From NCBI RefSeq assembly GCF_020711255.1, contig NZ_JAJFAW010000030.1, forward strand, positions 1-64,000: a stretch of DNA of 64,000 bases, in the 5' to 3' direction. Positions 16,384 to 25,445 of the stretch are shown in pieces. Position 1 is the first letter of the stretch, and each line of letters begins with the position of its first letter. Under the pieces are notes generated by a model. It was given only the letters and a program-made list of their open reading frames with translations, had not been told where the DNA came from and did no database searches. This DNA is from Hymenobacter plasmatis (lineage in GTDB: Bacteria > Bacteroidota > Bacteroidia > Cytophagales > Hymenobacteraceae). Position numbers and translations under genes: made by a program.

Positions 16384-17358
16384 ATGCCGATTTCGATGCA
16401 CCCAACTACCTCCGTTTTACTTTCCGTGGTTAGCCCGGTTTACTGGGCTGATGCAACGGTGGGCGAACTAGTTAAGCGTCTCATAGCCGCGCTGGAGCCC
16501 ATCTCACCTCAATTTGAAATCGTTTTGGTTGACGACCGCAGCCCTGATGACTCTTGGGTCCGCATTCAGGAGCAAACTACCCGTGACCCGCGCGTACGAG
16601 GCCTGCGCCTAAGCCGCAATTTCGGCCAGCACTGTGCCATCACGGCTGGACTCGACCACTGCCGGGGCGAGTGGGTGGTGGTGATGGATTGCGACTTACA
16701 GGACCGGCCGGAGGAAATTCCGGCACTGTTTGCAGCTGCGCAAAGAGGCTATGACCTGGTGCTGGCCCGGCGTACCAATCGGCAGGATTCATGGGGGCAA
16801 AAGTTGTTGTCAAAACTCTTTTACCGGGTACTGTCATACCTCACCGATACTCCGCAAGACTCAGCAGTGGCTAATTTCGGCATATATCACCGCAAGGTGA
16901 TTGCATCTGTGCTGACCATGCGAGAGAGCTTCCGGTACTTTCCCACGATGGTGCGTTGGGTGGGGTTTCGTGCTGGCTACCTCGACGTGATGCACGTCGG
17001 GCGAGCTGTGGGGTCCAGCAGCTACGGCCTCAGTCAGCGGCTGCATTTGGGATTCGATATTTTACTGGCCAACTCCGACAAGCCTCTGCGTTTGACCGTA
17101 AAATTGGGCCTTGCGCTATCGGGCGGGGCTTTCCTGTTTGTGCCTGTTACTCTGATGCGCTATTGGGTCGGCCAGATTTCTCAGCCTGGCTATACCAGCC
17201 TCATTATTTCCATTTGGTTTTTCTCGGGCTTATTGTTGTCGGTGCTTGGCATGGTGGGATTATACATTGGCAAAACATTTGAGCAGGTGAAACAACGACC
17301 TATTTATATTGTGGATGAATCGGTTGCTGTCACATCCAACCGATCACCCAGCCGGTAG
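16384..17358 (+). CDS. Polyprenyl-phosphate glycosyltransferase, GtrB/DPM1-like family 2
   Basis: A 324-residue protein with a GT2 catalytic domain (SVVSPVYWAD, VLVDDRSPDDSW, VVMDCDLQDRPEEIP with the DxD site) and two C-terminal membrane helices (about 240-260 and 272-295 from ATG 16384). This layout is that of enzymes that load a sugar onto undecaprenyl phosphate for use on the periplasmic side, as GtrB and ArnC do. The in-frame TTG at 16291 would add 31 unconserved residues, and ATG 16396 is also possible. Such a carrier usually needs a periplasmic transferase partner, and none is evident nearby. Confidence 0.8.
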   Translation: MPISMHPTTSVLLSVVSPVYWADATVGELVKRLIAALEPISPQFEIVLVDDRSPDDSWVRIQEQTTRDPRVRGLRLSRNFGQHCAITAGLDHCRGEWVVVMDCDLQDRPEEIPALFAAAQRGYDLVLARRTNRQDSWGQKLLSKLFYRVLSYLTDTPQDSAVANFGIYHRKVIASVLTMRESFRYFPTMVRWVGFRAGYLDVMHVGRAVGSSSYGLSQRLHLGFDILLANSDKPLRLTVKLGLALSGGAFLFVPVTLMRYWVGQISQPGYTSLIISIWFFSGLLLSVLGMVGLYIGKTFEQVKQRPIYIVDESVAVTSNRSPSR

Positions 17359-17690
17359 TACAACCCCTGGTGTTGCTGGCCGTGAAAAGGTAGTATGCAG
17401 GCACGCTGTGCGCGATGCTTTGGCGGAAACAGCCGGGCGGATTGCGGCCCCACCTGATAACCCACTGACCTGCCGTTTCCTGCTATGTCCGGGGGAGCAT
17501 CGAGCTGATGAAAGCCCAACACATCTACCACCTGTGGCTTTGAAATACACGCAGGGTAGTGATGCAGCTGCATAATTTGTGTACGTGTCGTATTCCGGCC
17601 TAGCAAGTCGGTTCCTTGATGGCGGAGAAGTTAGATGTGAGCACAGCTCTTAATACTGCATCCGTACCTTTGCCGGCCCTGCTGTTGCCC
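17359..17690. other. Intergenic stretch before the WecE-like gene
   Basis: No gene recognised. Short ORFs exist on both strands but match nothing I know and do not show convincing protein features. The in-frame TTG/ATG at 17616/17619 could extend the next gene into this stretch. Confidence 0.35.
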
Positions 17691-18827
17691 ATGTATCCCG
17701 CCATTCCCTTTAATAAACCATATTTCTCAGGTAACGAAACTCGTTACATCGAGCAAGCGGTGCGTTCGGGTAAAATCTCGGGCGATGGACTGTTTACGCA
17801 TAGGGTGCATCGGTTCTTTGAGCAGCAGCTTGGCTTCCAGAAAGTGATGCTTACCACTTCTTGCACCGATGCACTGGAAATGGCGGCCTTGCTGCTTAAT
17901 ATTCAACCTGGCGATGAGGTGCTAGTGCCGTCCTTCACCTTCGTTAGCACGGCTAATGCCTTCGTGCTGCGGGGCGCCAAGATAGTATTTGCCGACAGCA
18001 CCTCCCTTAACCCCAATATTGATGCAGCTGCGCTTGAGAGTCTCATTACGCCGCGCACGCGTGTCGTTGTGCCAGTGCATTATGCTGGTATTGCCTGCGA
18101 TATGGATGCGATTCAGGCCGTGGCTGAGCGGCAGGGGTTGGTAGTGGTCGAGGACGCAGCGCATGCCATCGATAGCTACCATCGGGGACGGGCATTGGGC
18201 AGCCTGGGGACTCTCGCCGCTTTCTCTTTTCACGAAACCAAGAACATTATCTCGGGTGAGGGCGGCATGCTGGCCATTAACGATGTGGACTATGGCCCTC
18301 GGGCTGAGGTCATCCGGGAGAAAGGCACGACCCGTGCTGCCTTTTTTCGGGGCGAAGTAGATAAATACGGATGGGTAGACGTGGGCTCGTCGTTTTTGCC
18401 ATCGGATATTATTGCGGCCTACCTATGGGCCCAACTCGAGAACTTGGCTGATATTCAGCGGCAGCGAAAGACCATCTGGCAACGGTATTATACGGCCTTA
18501 ACACCATTACGTGCGCAAGGCATTGGGTTGCCTGTCCTGCCTGACTACGCTACCAACAACGGCCACCTATTTTACCTCGTATGCCGCAGCTTGACAGAGC
18601 GAACGGCCCTTATCACTTATCTCAAGCAACGGGGTGTCTGGATAGTATTTCATTATCTCTCGTTGCATAAAAGCGCTTATTACAAGGCCCAGCATGATTC
18701 TCGTGCGCTGCCTTGGGCCGACCTTTACTCCGAGCGCCTGGTGCGACTGCCGCTTTTCTATGAACTTTCAGAAACCGACCAGGACCGTATTATCAACGAA
18801 GTGCTAGGTTTCTATCAGACGTATTAA
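17691..18827 (+). CDS. wecE: dTDP-4-amino-4,6-dideoxygalactose transaminase-like (WecE/RffA)
   Basis: A 378-residue DegT-type aminotransferase. The start IPFNKPYFSGNE, the TTSCTDALEMAALLL loop, VVEDAAHAIDSYH and SFHETKNIISGEGG (PLP-Lys in HETKN) are characteristic of the RffA/WecE subfamily, which makes dTDP-Fuc4N from dTDP-4-keto-6-deoxyglucose. ATG 17691 fits the family N-terminus; ATG 17619 would add 24 residues. No rmlA/rmlB genes are in the window, so the substrate must come from elsewhere in the genome. This is the second amino-sugar transaminase in the locus. Confidence 0.85.
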   Translation: MYPAIPFNKPYFSGNETRYIEQAVRSGKISGDGLFTHRVHRFFEQQLGFQKVMLTTSCTDALEMAALLLNIQPGDEVLVPSFTFVSTANAFVLRGAKIVFADSTSLNPNIDAAALESLITPRTRVVVPVHYAGIACDMDAIQAVAERQGLVVVEDAAHAIDSYHRGRALGSLGTLAAFSFHETKNIISGEGGMLAINDVDYGPRAEVIREKGTTRAAFFRGEVDKYGWVDVGSSFLPSDIIAAYLWAQLENLADIQRQRKTIWQRYYTALTPLRAQGIGLPVLPDYATNNGHLFYLVCRSLTERTALITYLKQRGVWIVFHYLSLHKSAYYKAQHDSRALPWADLYSERLVRLPLFYELSETDQDRIINEVLGFYQTY

Positions 18828-18836
18828 TATTTTCGA

Positions 18837-19907
18837 ATGCGCATCTTATTTCTTGTGCCCTATCCGCCCGGTCGGGCCCCGTCGCAGCGCTTCCGTTTTG
18901 AGCAGTATCTGGCTGAATTAACGGCGGTGGGCCATACCTACCACCTGGCCCCATTCATTTCGGTGGCTACCTGGAATATCCTCTACCAGCCGGGCCAGGC
19001 AGTCGCCAAGGCCCTGGGTATTTTGGGCGGTTTTGCACGGCGGGCGGCGCTACTGTTCCGCGTGCCTGGCTACAACTTTGTGTTCATTCACCGTGAGGCT
19101 GCACCGGTAGGGCCTCCGGTATTCGAGTGGATTATCAGCAAAGTGCTGGGCAAAAAGATTATCTACGATTTCGACGACGCTATTTGGCTGGCCAATACGT
19201 CCGAAGCCAACAAGATTGCCGCAGGCGTAAAGTGGCACCATAAAGTGGCTGACATTTGCCGGTGGGCCTACAAGAACAGCTGCGGTAATACCTACTTGGC
19301 CGATTATGCCCGGCGGTTCAACCAGCGTGCCGTGGTGAACCCGACAACCATTGATACCGTGCACTTGCACAACCAAGTCCGCGACCAAGCCGCGCCGGGC
19401 CGCTTGGTCATTGGCTGGACTGGTACGCATTCCACCCTCAAGTACCTCGACCAAGTGGTGCCCGTACTGTCGAAACTAGAAGCCGAGGGGCTAGATTTTG
19501 AATTTCGGGTTATCTCGAATCAGCCACCGATGCTACCACTGCGTTCCCTCGTGTATTTACCCTGGCGCAAAGAAACTGAGATTGCCGACCTGCTGGGTTT
19601 CCATGTGGGTTTGATGCCATTGGAAGACGACCTGTGGGCAAAAGGCAAGTGTGCCTTCAAAGCGTTGCAGTATATGGCACTGGGCATCCCGGCGCTGGTG
19701 TCGCCGGTTGGCATGAACTCTGAAGTGGTAGAGCACGGCTACAACGGCTTTGTGTGCGCTACGCCTGCAGATTGGGAATTTAGCCTTCGGAAGCTATTGT
19801 CCGACGCGGGCCTGCGGCAACAACTAGGCCACGCAGCGCGCGCTACCATTGAGCAACGTTATTCTGTGCGCACCAATACCGCTAATTTTCTACGTCTGTT
19901 TTCCTAA
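18837..19907 (+). CDS. Glycosyltransferase, GT4-like
   Basis: A 356-residue protein with MRILFLVPYPPGRAPSQRFR at the N-terminus, IIYDFDDAIWL in the first domain, and IGWTGTHSTLKYL plus CAFKALQYMALGIPALVSPVGMN in the GT-B C-terminal domain. It starts 9 bases after the WecE-like gene, so the two are likely co-transcribed and it may use that amino sugar. Its stop overlaps by 4 bases the stop of the convergent membrane-protein gene. Confidence 0.8.
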   Translation: MRILFLVPYPPGRAPSQRFRFEQYLAELTAVGHTYHLAPFISVATWNILYQPGQAVAKALGILGGFARRAALLFRVPGYNFVFIHREAAPVGPPVFEWIISKVLGKKIIYDFDDAIWLANTSEANKIAAGVKWHHKVADICRWAYKNSCGNTYLADYARRFNQRAVVNPTTIDTVHLHNQVRDQAAPGRLVIGWTGTHSTLKYLDQVVPVLSKLEAEGLDFEFRVISNQPPMLPLRSLVYLPWRKETEIADLLGFHVGLMPLEDDLWAKGKCAFKALQYMALGIPALVSPVGMNSEVVEHGYNGFVCATPADWEFSLRKLLSDAGLRQQLGHAARATIEQRYSVRTNTANFLRLFS

Positions 19908-21268
19908 GCCCGTGCCAGTTGCGGGGCCGCGCCTACGTTGCGGCGTTGCCTCAAACGTGGATTAGCCGTGGTTACGGTAATGCTTTGGAGGATATACAAG
20001 CCGCTGAGATAGAACGGCATAAGCGGTATTTTGTATCGTACGAGTGTGCCAAAGTTTCCGCTTGAAATTCCCACTGAAATGGCGAAAATCAGGCTGAATA
20101 CAAAGCAAAGGGTTAATATAGGAGTGACGCTAATAGCAGTAAACGTTTTTACCAATCCTACTCGCCACAAAATGCGAAGTGTAAGCACCAGGAAATAAGT
20201 GGCTTCCAATGCAGACAGAAGCATGGTTGGGTTGCGAGCCTCCCATAGGAACGGGCGAAATAAAGCTACAACCAGCGCCTGTGGAGCCAATTTAGCCATA
20301 CCTCCAATGGTGCCGTCCTGCGCGCCGATATTGTATCCCGAACCTTGTTCAGTCTTGCTGACTCCTTGCAAGTAATCGGCGGTTAGCTTGCTTTGAGCAC
20401 CAATGTTCTCAATGTCAAATCGGGCATCTGCCGCTGAAATCTTGACAAATGCATAGCCGGCCACGAGGAGGCCTACTCCAAGAAATAAGGGCTTCGCTAC
20501 CCAGCGCACAGCCGTGCTGCGAATATTGCGTGTGCTTTCGTTGAATACCCATAGTAGCGCCGGGGGCATGAATGCTAGAAGGATATAAACTTTCATTGAG
20601 AGGATTACCCCAATAGCTACTGCTCCAACTATTGAGCAGCGCAAGATATTGCGACGTTGAATGGCTCCTCGGTAAAACGCATAGAATAACCAACCTAAGG
20701 CACCTATGCAAAGAGAGTCCTTAAGTAAGCCTGAACCCCAGAAAAATACCGAAGGCAAGAAAAAAACGGCCGTTGCCAGTTCCTTATATACCTGCGGCCT
20801 AATCTTCGCGAAGGTCATGTACATGACCCACATGCCACTAAAAGTTATAACAGCAAATAGTACCGCAATAACAGTATAGGTATTGAAGGACAGGATAGCA
20901 AATATCGCTGCCACGCGTATGACGAAGTACTCGTTGCTGCCATGGCCGAACCACGTTAACTGGTCGGTATACTTGCTGATGGCTGGGGTGATGTCACCAG
21001 ATGTGGTTACCAACTCCCAGCCCGCGGCAAAAGAGTCACCAAAGGCATGATATACAATTCCAGCTTGCCTATAATAATTATTGGTGTCGCCGCCGTAAAG
21101 CGTATGGTACAGAATGCCCAGAGCAATGGCACCAACTATCTTAACTGTTAGGGCTGGAATAAAATATTTTTTAGTATAAGCATTGGTTACAGAGGAGCGC
21201 AAATTATAAGCAATTATGTAAACAATCGCTAAATAAATAGGGGTTATATATAAATCTTTTAATTCCAT
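19904..21268 (-). CDS. Multi-pass membrane protein, EpsG/Wzy polymerase-like candidate
   Basis: A 454-residue protein made mostly of hydrophobic helices (about ten by eye). A soluble loop contains GGDTNNYYRQAG near residue 60, and a second lies near residues 270-320. Such a build, next to glycosyltransferases and a flippase, suits a polysaccharide polymerase of the EpsG/Wzy type, but those families share little sequence and I cannot confirm it. ATG 21268 is 5 bases after the stop of the upstream TPR gene and is preferred to the in-frame TTG at 21301 that lies inside it. It is on the opposite strand from the rest of the locus. Confidence 0.55.
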   Translation of the reverse strand: MELKDLYITPIYLAIVYIIAYNLRSSVTNAYTKKYFIPALTVKIVGAIALGILYHTLYGGDTNNYYRQAGIVYHAFGDSFAAGWELVTTSGDITPAISKYTDQLTWFGHGSNEYFVIRVAAIFAILSFNTYTVIAVLFAVITFSGMWVMYMTFAKIRPQVYKELATAVFFLPSVFFWGSGLLKDSLCIGALGWLFYAFYRGAIQRRNILRCSIVGAVAIGVILSMKVYILLAFMPPALLWVFNESTRNIRSTAVRWVAKPLFLGVGLLVAGYAFVKISAADARFDIENIGAQSKLTADYLQGVSKTEQGSGYNIGAQDGTIGGMAKLAPQALVVALFRPFLWEARNPTMLLSALEATYFLVLTLRILWRVGLVKTFTAISVTPILTLCFVFSLIFAISVGISSGNFGTLVRYKIPLMPFYLSGLYILQSITVTTANPRLRQRRNVGAAPQLARA

Positions 21269-21273
21269 CCTGT

Positions 21274-22527
21274 CTAACTCTGCTTGTTCTTTTTCAACCA
21301 AGCCTTTGCTTCCTTATACTGTTCAGACTTTCGTTCGGCCTTGTCAACCACTACAGCATAGTAGCGTTTTGCCGCCGCTGCATCTTTCTCTTTAACTGCC
21401 AAGCGCGCTAGGTTCATGTTGGAGAATAAGTAGAAGCCTCCAGAAGTGTCGCCGGTACTTTCAGAAAAGACGATGCATCGCTGGTAATAGTCTTTTGCTT
21501 TAGCAATATCGCGGTAGCGATTTTGCATTAGGTATCCTAGGAAGTAGCTGGCGTAACGGCCGCTGATGCCCTCGTAGCCTGGCATGCCTTTGTTTATCTT
21601 ATCAAGGATTTCTCGGCTCACACGCTCGCAGTCGGAAAATTCGCCCTGGTCGTAAGCAAGCAGGGCGTAAAAGCGCTGGAAGTAGCCGTTGTCGGGGAAG
21701 GTAGTGGCGAGGCTACGTGCTACTGGTAGGGCCTCTTCAGCATTGTTCTCCTCGTTTTTGAGGATACGCATTAAGTATACACGAGCCTCAGTGCCAGTAT
21801 AAAAGCCATTGGCGGCTACGCTGCGCAATTGCTGCATACCCAGTCTCTTGTCACCTTTAGGGAAGAACAGGAGCACTGGTTTCAGCAGTGGGTAGTTTTC
21901 GCCAATCCACACCGCGTAGTAATTGAATAGGGCCTGGCCGAACTGAAATTCTGGGCTCAGGCCGTTGGCTTCCTGGCTCTTTTTGAGATAGTTTAGTGAG
22001 CGCCGGGAATTTACTGTAGCCTTACGCCAGTCGTGCCGTTCACCGTGCAAACGGGCACTAAAACCGTAGGAAGCGGAAAGAAAGAAGCTGGCTTCGTAAT
22101 TATTGTTATCGGCATCAAAGAGCTTCTGGGCCTTGGTAGCGGCAGTGTCCATATAGGCAAAGAAAGCCTTGTCGTACTGCGTCGACTGGAAGGTGGTGGG
22201 CATAATTTTCCACCACGTGTTCAGCCCCAGTAGGAAATACGGCATGGGGTGGTTAGGGTAGCGCCGTCGCAACGAACGGAATTGCTTCTCCGCCCGGTCG
22301 TACTTGAAATTGTAGATATTGTTAACGGCACCATCCAACTCAAGCTGGATGTCCTTATCCAAAAGCAGCCAGCCTTTGGTATCGATGGCCGATGGCAGTA
22401 CCCCTACGGTGTCGAGCGCCACCGTTTTCATGGCAGCAGGGGTACGCATTGTATCGGGCTTCTGGGCATGGCCTAGCAGCGGCATCAGTAGCAGCCCCAA
22501 GCAGATACAAAACAGCGAACGCAGCAT
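21274..22527 (-). CDS. Secreted TPR-repeat protein of unknown function
   Basis: A 417-residue protein with an N-terminal signal peptide (MLRSLFCICLGLLLMPLLGHAQ), so ATG 22527 is the start; an open frame further upstream is antisense to the peptidase gene and is discarded. Repeated helix pairs with TPR-like spacing run through the protein (for example YNFKYDRAEKQFRSLRRRYP and KAKDYYQRCIVF). It is probably periplasmic and is co-transcribed with the polymerase-like membrane protein 5 bases downstream, so a scaffold role in polysaccharide assembly is possible but unproven. Confidence 0.65.
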   Translation of the reverse strand: MLRSLFCICLGLLLMPLLGHAQKPDTMRTPAAMKTVALDTVGVLPSAIDTKGWLLLDKDIQLELDGAVNNIYNFKYDRAEKQFRSLRRRYPNHPMPYFLLGLNTWWKIMPTTFQSTQYDKAFFAYMDTAATKAQKLFDADNNNYEASFFLSASYGFSARLHGERHDWRKATVNSRRSLNYLKKSQEANGLSPEFQFGQALFNYYAVWIGENYPLLKPVLLFFPKGDKRLGMQQLRSVAANGFYTGTEARVYLMRILKNEENNAEEALPVARSLATTFPDNGYFQRFYALLAYDQGEFSDCERVSREILDKINKGMPGYEGISGRYASYFLGYLMQNRYRDIAKAKDYYQRCIVFSESTGDTSGGFYLFSNMNLARLAVKEKDAAAAKRYYAVVVDKAERKSEQYKEAKAWLKKNKQS

Positions 22528-22641
22528 AGGTAGAAATTCGATAGCGGACCCGAACCATATGCCAGCCAAAATTTGGGCAGGGTAAACGGGCCTGCTAAAG
22601 TACGGACTTTGACCTAGCTTTGGGCGTAATCCTCTTTGCTT

Positions 22642-23556
22642 ATGCAACTCTTGCACTCCCTTTGTCGTGTTCTGGCACCTGCCGGCAACGAGGCAGCTAT
22701 GACGCGTTTCGTACTCGACTACGTGCGACAAACACAGGCTACCTGGCAACACCAGCCCACTATCATTGCTGACGACCGGTTTCAAGACTGCATTCTGCTG
22801 GTATTTGGCCAGCCGCGCACGGCCGTATTTGCCCACCTTGATAGCATTGGTTTCACGGTACGCTACGGGCGGCAATTGGTGCGCATTGGTGGCCCTCAGG
22901 CCGAAGCCGGCTACCGTTTGGTGGGGCACGACTCGCAAGGGGAGATAGATTGCACACTGACCATAGACGACCAAACGGGTGAATTGGGCTACGCGTTCCA
23001 CCGCGATATTGACCGTGGCACGGAACTCACCTTCTACTGCGATTTTCGCGAAACCGAAACCACCATTCAAAGCTGCTATCTTGATAACCGCTTGGGTGTC
23101 TGGAATGCCCTGCGCCTATGTGAGACTTTAGAACATGGCATTGTGGCGTTTTCTTGCTGGGAAGAACATGGCGGAGGTTCGGTGGCCTACTTAGCCAAAT
23201 TTATCAACGAAACATATGGCGTGCGCCAGGCGCTCATCTCTGATATTACTTGGGTGACGGAGGGAGTGTACGCCGGCCAAGGCTGCGCCATCTCGTTGCG
23301 CGACTCGCTGATTCCCCGCCGCGCTTATGTTGACCGCATCCGTGCCATTGCCGCCCAGTCGGGCATACCGCACCAATTGGAGGTGGAAGGCAGCGGCGGC
23401 TCCGATGCCAAGGAACTACAGCACGCCGCCGCGCCCTGGGATTGGTGCTTCGTGGGCGCCCCTGAGGACCACGTGCACTCGCCCGATGAGCTGGTCGACA
23501 AGCGCGACATTGCCAGTATGCTAGCGCTTTACCAAGTTTTGATGCGGGAATTGTAG
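22642..23556 (+). CDS. M42-family aminopeptidase-like metalloprotease
   Basis: A 304-residue protein with the metal-ligand pattern of M42/M20 co-catalytic zinc peptidases: AHLDSIGF (His and Asp), YLDNRLG (bridging Asp), CWEEHGGG (catalytic Glu and ligand Glu), ISDITW (Asp) and DHVHSPDE (His). It lacks a signal peptide, so it is cytoplasmic. ATG 22642 is preferred to the in-frame TTG at 22636. It is divergent from the TPR gene and lies just before an IS5-family element. M42 enzymes trim N-terminal residues from peptides; substrate unknown. Confidence 0.8.
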   Translation: MQLLHSLCRVLAPAGNEAAMTRFVLDYVRQTQATWQHQPTIIADDRFQDCILLVFGQPRTAVFAHLDSIGFTVRYGRQLVRIGGPQAEAGYRLVGHDSQGEIDCTLTIDDQTGELGYAFHRDIDRGTELTFYCDFRETETTIQSCYLDNRLGVWNALRLCETLEHGIVAFSCWEEHGGGSVAYLAKFINETYGVRQALISDITWVTEGVYAGQGCAISLRDSLIPRRAYVDRIRAIAAQSGIPHQLEVEGSGGSDAKELQHAAAPWDWCFVGAPEDHVHSPDELVDKRDIASMLALYQVLMREL

Positions 23557-23576
23557 CCATAGGCAATAGGTGCTTA

Positions 23577-24429
23577 GAGCCTGTTAAAATTTACAAGTAA
23601 CTGTTAGACAAAAAGAAACCAGCCAGGTTACCGTATTTTTTCATCCGACCAAAGATGTACGAAACGGACCTGACTGATTTCCAGTGGCAAGTTATTCAAG
23701 AAATAGTGCCCGATACGCGCCGCCGCAAGTATTCGCTGCGCCTGATAGTCAATGCCTTGCTTTACCTCACCAAGAGTGGTTGCCAGTGGCGGCTGCTGCC
23801 GCACGAGTTCCCGCCGTTTCCGTTGGTCTACTACTATTTCCGCCGCTGGCAGGCCGACGGGCGCTGGGCGGCGCTCAACCAGGCCCTGGTGCGCCGCCAG
23901 CGCCAGCGGGCCGCCCCCTTCCGGCAACCGAGCCCGAGTGTGGCCATCCTCGATGCCCAATCCCTCAAATGCAGCGAGCGGGGCATACTGGACAAGGGCT
24001 TTGACGGCCACAAAAAAATCTAGGGCCGCAAGCGCCAGCTGGCCGTCGATACCGGCGGACTCCTGTTGGCGGCCCACGTCGGTCCTGCTCACGAAAACGA
24101 CCGGGTCGGGGGACAAGCCGTGTTGGAAAAGCTGCGCCAACAGGCCTTTGAGCGCCTGCAGCTCGTGCTGGCGGATGCGGGTTACGGCGGTCAGCCCCTG
24201 GCGAAGTGGACCCAAGCCCACTGCGGCTGGCAACTGGAAACGGCACCTGGGCTAACCGGAAGCGGGGGCTTTACCCCCGTGCCTACCCGCTGGGTCGTCG
24301 AGCGCTCCATCAGCTGGTTGCAGTGGGACCGCCGGCTAAGCCGCGACTACGAATGCGAAACCAGCAGCGCCGAAGCAACGCTCTACTTATCCAGCATTCG
24401 ACACCTCATCCGTAAATTTTAACAGGCTC
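23577..24429 (+). mobile_element. IS5-family insertion sequence, 853 bp
   Basis: Perfect 18-bp inverted ends (GAGCCTGTTAAAATTTAC at 23577-23594 and its complement at 24412-24429) enclose one transposase gene. It is flanked by TTA on both sides (23574-23576 and 24430-24432), fitting the TNA-type target duplication of IS5 relatives. It inserted between the peptidase and a family-25 glycosyltransferase, 6 bases from the latter's stop. Confidence 0.9.
23655..24422 (+). pseudogene. IS5-family transposase with one in-frame stop
   Basis: A 255-codon frame beginning MYETDLTDFQWQVIQEIVP. Typical IS5/IS427 elements follow: LIVNALLYLTKSGCQWRLLP, SVAILDAQSLK with the first catalytic Asp, LVLADAGYGG with the second, and WVVERSISWLQWDRRLSRDYE with the Glu. 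A TAG at 24021-24023 breaks the frame after GHKKI, where related proteins have Lys (GHKKIKGRKR). One base change would repair it, so it is a young pseudogene, or still active if the stop is read through. The stop codon TAA lies inside the right inverted end. Confidence 0.85.
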
Positions 24430-24435
24430 TTAGAT

Positions 24436-25257
24436 TTAAATTCCTAACAGTTGCTGTTGTACTACGGCAACGGGTGAACGCTCAGGTGTGAAAGAGTACG
24501 CACTTGAATTTATGAGCATACGCTTGCGCCTGTAGTCGAGTAGTTGTTTGAACGGGAATATCCTGTACTTCTTGACGAAAGAAAAGACTTTGCCAACTAA
24601 GCTCTGGCTGGATACATAGTCAATGTTACTATCGAACCCAGCAGGCTTTACCACGAATGGCGTGATGCACCGAATGTTTCCTATTGCTTTTTCCCGATAA
24701 AACGCAATCCATGCATCGGCAGGCTCCCGCACAGGGAATACGTACTGCATCAAGCCTCTAGCAGCTTCATTCGTGACAATGTAACCAGCTGCCGAGCCTA
24801 GCGCCCAGGGTTCCATTGGGTATACAATCCTACGGTCGTTGGGCAGTCGCTCGGTGTCCTGGTCGGAAAAAACGATAGGCATGAAGTTGTTCTGCGCAAA
24901 AAGCAGAACAACTTCATTTGCTACTAACTTAGATGCAACAGTATCAATAACGCTTTTAAAACCCTTCTCTATAACGACATCATCTTCTAAAACAAGAGCG
25001 TAGGGTATGTTTTCAGCTACCATCTTCAAATAAATAGAGTAATGGCTTAAGGCACATCCATAAGCGCCTCTCCGCTTTAAATAGGGGCGTTTTTCTACCT
25101 CCTCATGGTTGAGGGCGATTTGGATGTATTCATCTGTCAGAGTCGCTCCATCAACAGCCTTGATGATTTCATAATCAACATCTTGCGCAACAAGCTGCCG
25201 TTTAATAGACTCTCTACGTTCACTTGAACGCTCTAAATTGATAACAAATACCCTCAT
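24436..25257 (-). CDS. Family 25 glycosyltransferase, LPS-type (copy B)
   Basis: A 273-residue GT25 protein: MRVFVINLERSSERRESI at the start, GCALSHYSIYL, the acidic YALVLEDDVVIEKG motif, and PVREPADAWIAFYREKA. It is a paralogue of the gene at 6592-7416, with the same order of motifs. It stands alone on the minus strand at the right border of the polysaccharide region and is probably cut off from any downstream partner by the IS5-family element next to its stop. Confidence 0.85.
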   Translation of the reverse strand: MRVFVINLERSSERRESIKRQLVAQDVDYEIIKAVDGATLTDEYIQIALNHEEVEKRPYLKRRGAYGCALSHYSIYLKMVAENIPYALVLEDDVVIEKGFKSVIDTVASKLVANEVVLLFAQNNFMPIVFSDQDTERLPNDRRIVYPMEPWALGSAAGYIVTNEAARGLMQYVFPVREPADAWIAFYREKAIGNIRCITPFVVKPAGFDSNIDYVSSQSLVGKVFSFVKKYRIFPFKQLLDYRRKRMLINSSAYSFTPERSPVAVVQQQLLGI

Positions 25258-25445
25258 GGAGCGATGCGTATATTGTAAGTGTAGAAAAAATCAAAAAATT
25301 ACTCTTCTGTCAAAGTTATAACCCAGCAATGGAAGTTCAAGGCGAAGTATAACTATTGGCAGGTTGCGGCTTGGTATTGTCGCGTTAGATACAGCATAGC
25401 TTAATATCAACCATATGAACTACTTTGCGTGCCGAAAATTCACAC

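Noticed and set aside
17304..17606. Minus-strand ORF of 100 codons between the GtrB-like and WecE-like genes
   Set aside because: Overlaps the end of the GtrB-like gene, has no recognisable features and no neighbours in the same direction.
22528..23070. N-terminal extension of the TPR protein by 181 residues
   Set aside because: It runs antisense through the peptidase gene and ahead of a clear signal peptide that starts at 22527.
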